This document shows positions 62,783-64,000 of a stretch of 64,000 nt of DNA, in pieces. Numbering within the stretch: position 1 is the first letter of the stretch; every line of letters begins with the position of its first letter. The DNA comes from Brucella sp. 21LCYQ03 (lineage in GTDB: Bacteria; Pseudomonadota; Alphaproteobacteria; Rhizobiales; Rhizobiaceae). Position numbers and translations under genes: made by a program. The stretch is taken from positions 1 through 64,000 of the forward strand of contig NZ_JAMJWE010000011.1 in NCBI RefSeq assembly GCF_023554105.1, written 5' to 3'. A model generated the notes under the pieces. It saw only the letters and a program-made list of their open reading frames with translations, was not told the DNA's origin and ran no database searches.

Positions 62783-64000
62783 AGGCCAGAAGAACATCAG
62801 TGCTGGTACAGTCACCAGTGCAATGATGATCGACAATGGCAGCCCAAGCCTCGGATAGTCGCTGAACTTATAGCCACCCGGTCCCATCACCAGCGTATTG
62901 CATTGATGTCCGATTGGCGTGAGGAAATCGCAGCCTGCTCCAATTGCAACGGCCATCAGAAATGCTTCGGGCTTGAAGCCAAGACCGGAGGCAAAGCTTG
63001 TGGCAATAGGTGCCATGACAAGCACGGTTGCGGCATTGTTAAGAAATGGCGTTACCATCATAGCTGTGACCAGAATAAGCGCCAGTGCACCATAGGGGGG
63101 CAATTCATGACCGATGCTGGAAAGCCATTGCGCAATGAGTTCTGTTCCGCCTGTGGTGCGCAGCGCATCTGATACGGGTATCAGGGCTGCTAGCATGACC
63201 AGAATTGGTCCGTCGATTTCGTCATAGACTTCGTTGATCGGAATGACTTTAAACAGCAGCATTGCAACTGCTGCCGCAAAGAACGCAATAGCCACAGGGA
63301 CAATGCTGAACGCCGTGGCTCCAATCGCTGCGATCAGTATCGAAAGAGGTATGAGCGCGCGCCGGACACTGCCGAGCATTAGCTTGCGACGTGCGAGTGG
63401 CAGCAGCTCAAATTCTGTTAGAAAGCTCGAAAGATTGGCCTGTCTGCCTTGCAGAACGACGACATCACCAAAGCTTAACCGCACTTCGCTTAGCCGTTCA
63501 GAAATACGTTGTCCGGGACGACTGACGGCAAGCAGGTTGACCTCGTAGCGTGCATAAAGATCGAGCTGTTGTGCATTGAGACCTTCGAGGCGGGAATTGG
63601 TTCCAATAACAGCTTCGACTGTTTCTATCTCGGTCGAACCGCTTGTATCCGATGGGTTGCGGTTTTTGGACAGTGTGAGTTTGCCCGAACTGACAACGGT
63701 ATCCAGTGCCTTCGGATCACCTTCAAGAAGCACGATATCATTTTCTGCAAGCACCGTATCAGGAAGCGGCGTGATGCGGCTCTTCTTGCGAATGATCGAC
63801 GTCACCATAGCCTCGCCCTCGGCGGGCTTTATGAGGTCGCTGATGCGCTTTCCCAAGACCGAAGAATTTGCAGCGACACTGGCTTCCGAGGCATAGTTTT
63901 TGATCTTGATGGCATCGTCGAGCGATGCGCTTTCGCGTGTGCGCTGTGGCACAAGCCAATAGAACGTAACCAAATAAATAAGTCCGACAACTGCCAGAAC
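62774..64000 (-). CDS. SLC13/DASS-family permease with RCK_C domains (partial)
   Basis: The 5' end lies beyond the window; at least 408 residues are present and the frame is open to 64000. Two soluble RCK_C (TrkA-C) domains (about residues 30-110 and 125-210 of the visible part) interrupt a membrane protein. The C-terminal membrane half has FLNNAATVLVMAPIATSFASGLG and GAGCDFLTPIGHQCNTLVMGPGGY, typical of SLC13/ArsB-like anion permeases. Substrate could be sulfate, a dicarboxylate or another anion. Confidence 0.9.
   Translation of the reverse strand, partial: VLAVVGLIYLVTFYWLVPQRTRESASLDDAIKIKNYASEASVAANSSVLGKRISDLIKPAEGEAMVTSIIRKKSRITPLPDTVLAENDIVLLEGDPKALDTVVSSGKLTLSKNRNPSDTSGSTEIETVEAVIGTNSRLEGLNAQQLDLYARYEVNLLAVSRPGQRISERLSEVRLSFGDVVVLQGRQANLSSFLTEFELLPLARRKLMLGSVRRALIPLSILIAAIGATAFSIVPVAIAFFAAAVAMLLFKVIPINEVYDEIDGPILVMLAALIPVSDALRTTGGTELIAQWLSSIGHELPPYGALALILVTAMMVTPFLNNAATVLVMAPIATSFASGLGFKPEAFLMAVAIGAGCDFLTPIGHQCNTLVMGPGGYKFSDYPRLGLPLSIIIALVTVPALMFFWPLR

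Overview
The window looks like accessory-rich chromosome of a Brucellaceae alphaproteobacterium (Ochrobactrum/Brucella group). The strongest clue is the 158-residue lumazine synthase at 21278-21754, which is very close to the Brucella type II enzyme RibH2 as I remember it and sits behind an FMN riboswitch. The large number of ABC uptake systems, a TGA-N9-TCA iron box of the rhizobial RirA type, and small DUF1127 and GlsB-like proteins fit the same group. I see no rRNA, tRNA, CRISPR array, insertion sequence, prophage or conjugation gene. The species call is inference from protein resemblance, not from a search.

Layout. 1-2.9 kb: a partial gene end, then a divergent pair (imino-acid reductase of the Ldh2 family and alpha-ketoglutaric semialdehyde dehydrogenase) with twin GTATAC boxes between them, probably hydroxyproline-type catabolism. 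2.9-5.7 kb: an orphan haem-binding protein, a membrane protein fused to a permuted papain-like domain, and a GlsB-like stress protein. 5.8-12.5 kb (minus strand): a peptide-type ABC importer with an amidase, divergent from an IclR regulator. 13.6-19.1 kb: a DAO-type FAD oxidoreductase and a ferric-iron (Fbp-type) ABC importer. 19.4-21.8 kb: small membrane protein, CX5R phosphatase-like protein, FdhD, RibH with its FMN riboswitch. 22.3-26.8 kb: a sugar ABC importer with a LacI-like operator. 26.9-31 kb: a 33-residue membrane protein, an MFS exporter, RlmE and a Ppx/GppA phosphatase. 31.2-33.6 kb: a cystine-type ABC importer. 33.8-41.5 kb: MarR-like regulator, a second peptide/glutathione-type ABC importer and an M14-type peptidase. 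41.5-48.5 kb (minus strand): a complete catecholate-type siderophore uptake locus (TonB receptor, periplasmic esterase, binding protein, two permeases, ATPase) behind an iron-box-like operator. 48.6-57.7 kb: a LysR-HTH/TrpD2 fusion, a 2OG-Fe(II) oxygenase, an aldehyde dehydrogenase, DUF3775, TauE/SafE, a class IV aminotransferase, EamA, DUF1127 and DUF2938. 58-60 kb: purine permease and nucleoside deaminase. 60-64 kb: FAH-family hydrolase, FadR-type GntR regulator, gluconokinase and a partial SLC13 permease.

How it works together. The window is mainly uptake and catabolism: two oligopeptide-like importers paired with hydrolases (amidase; M14 peptidase), iron import by two routes plus an orphan haem-binding protein, and sugar, cystine, purine and sugar-acid use. 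All six ABC operons in which a solute-binding-protein gene is followed by a permease gene have a stem-loop in that junction, which would favour more binding protein than membrane component. The most unusual proteins are the HdeD/papain-like fusion at 3897-5228 and the LysR-HTH/TrpD2 fusion at 48580-50052. No wholly new multi-gene system could be demonstrated from sequence reading alone.
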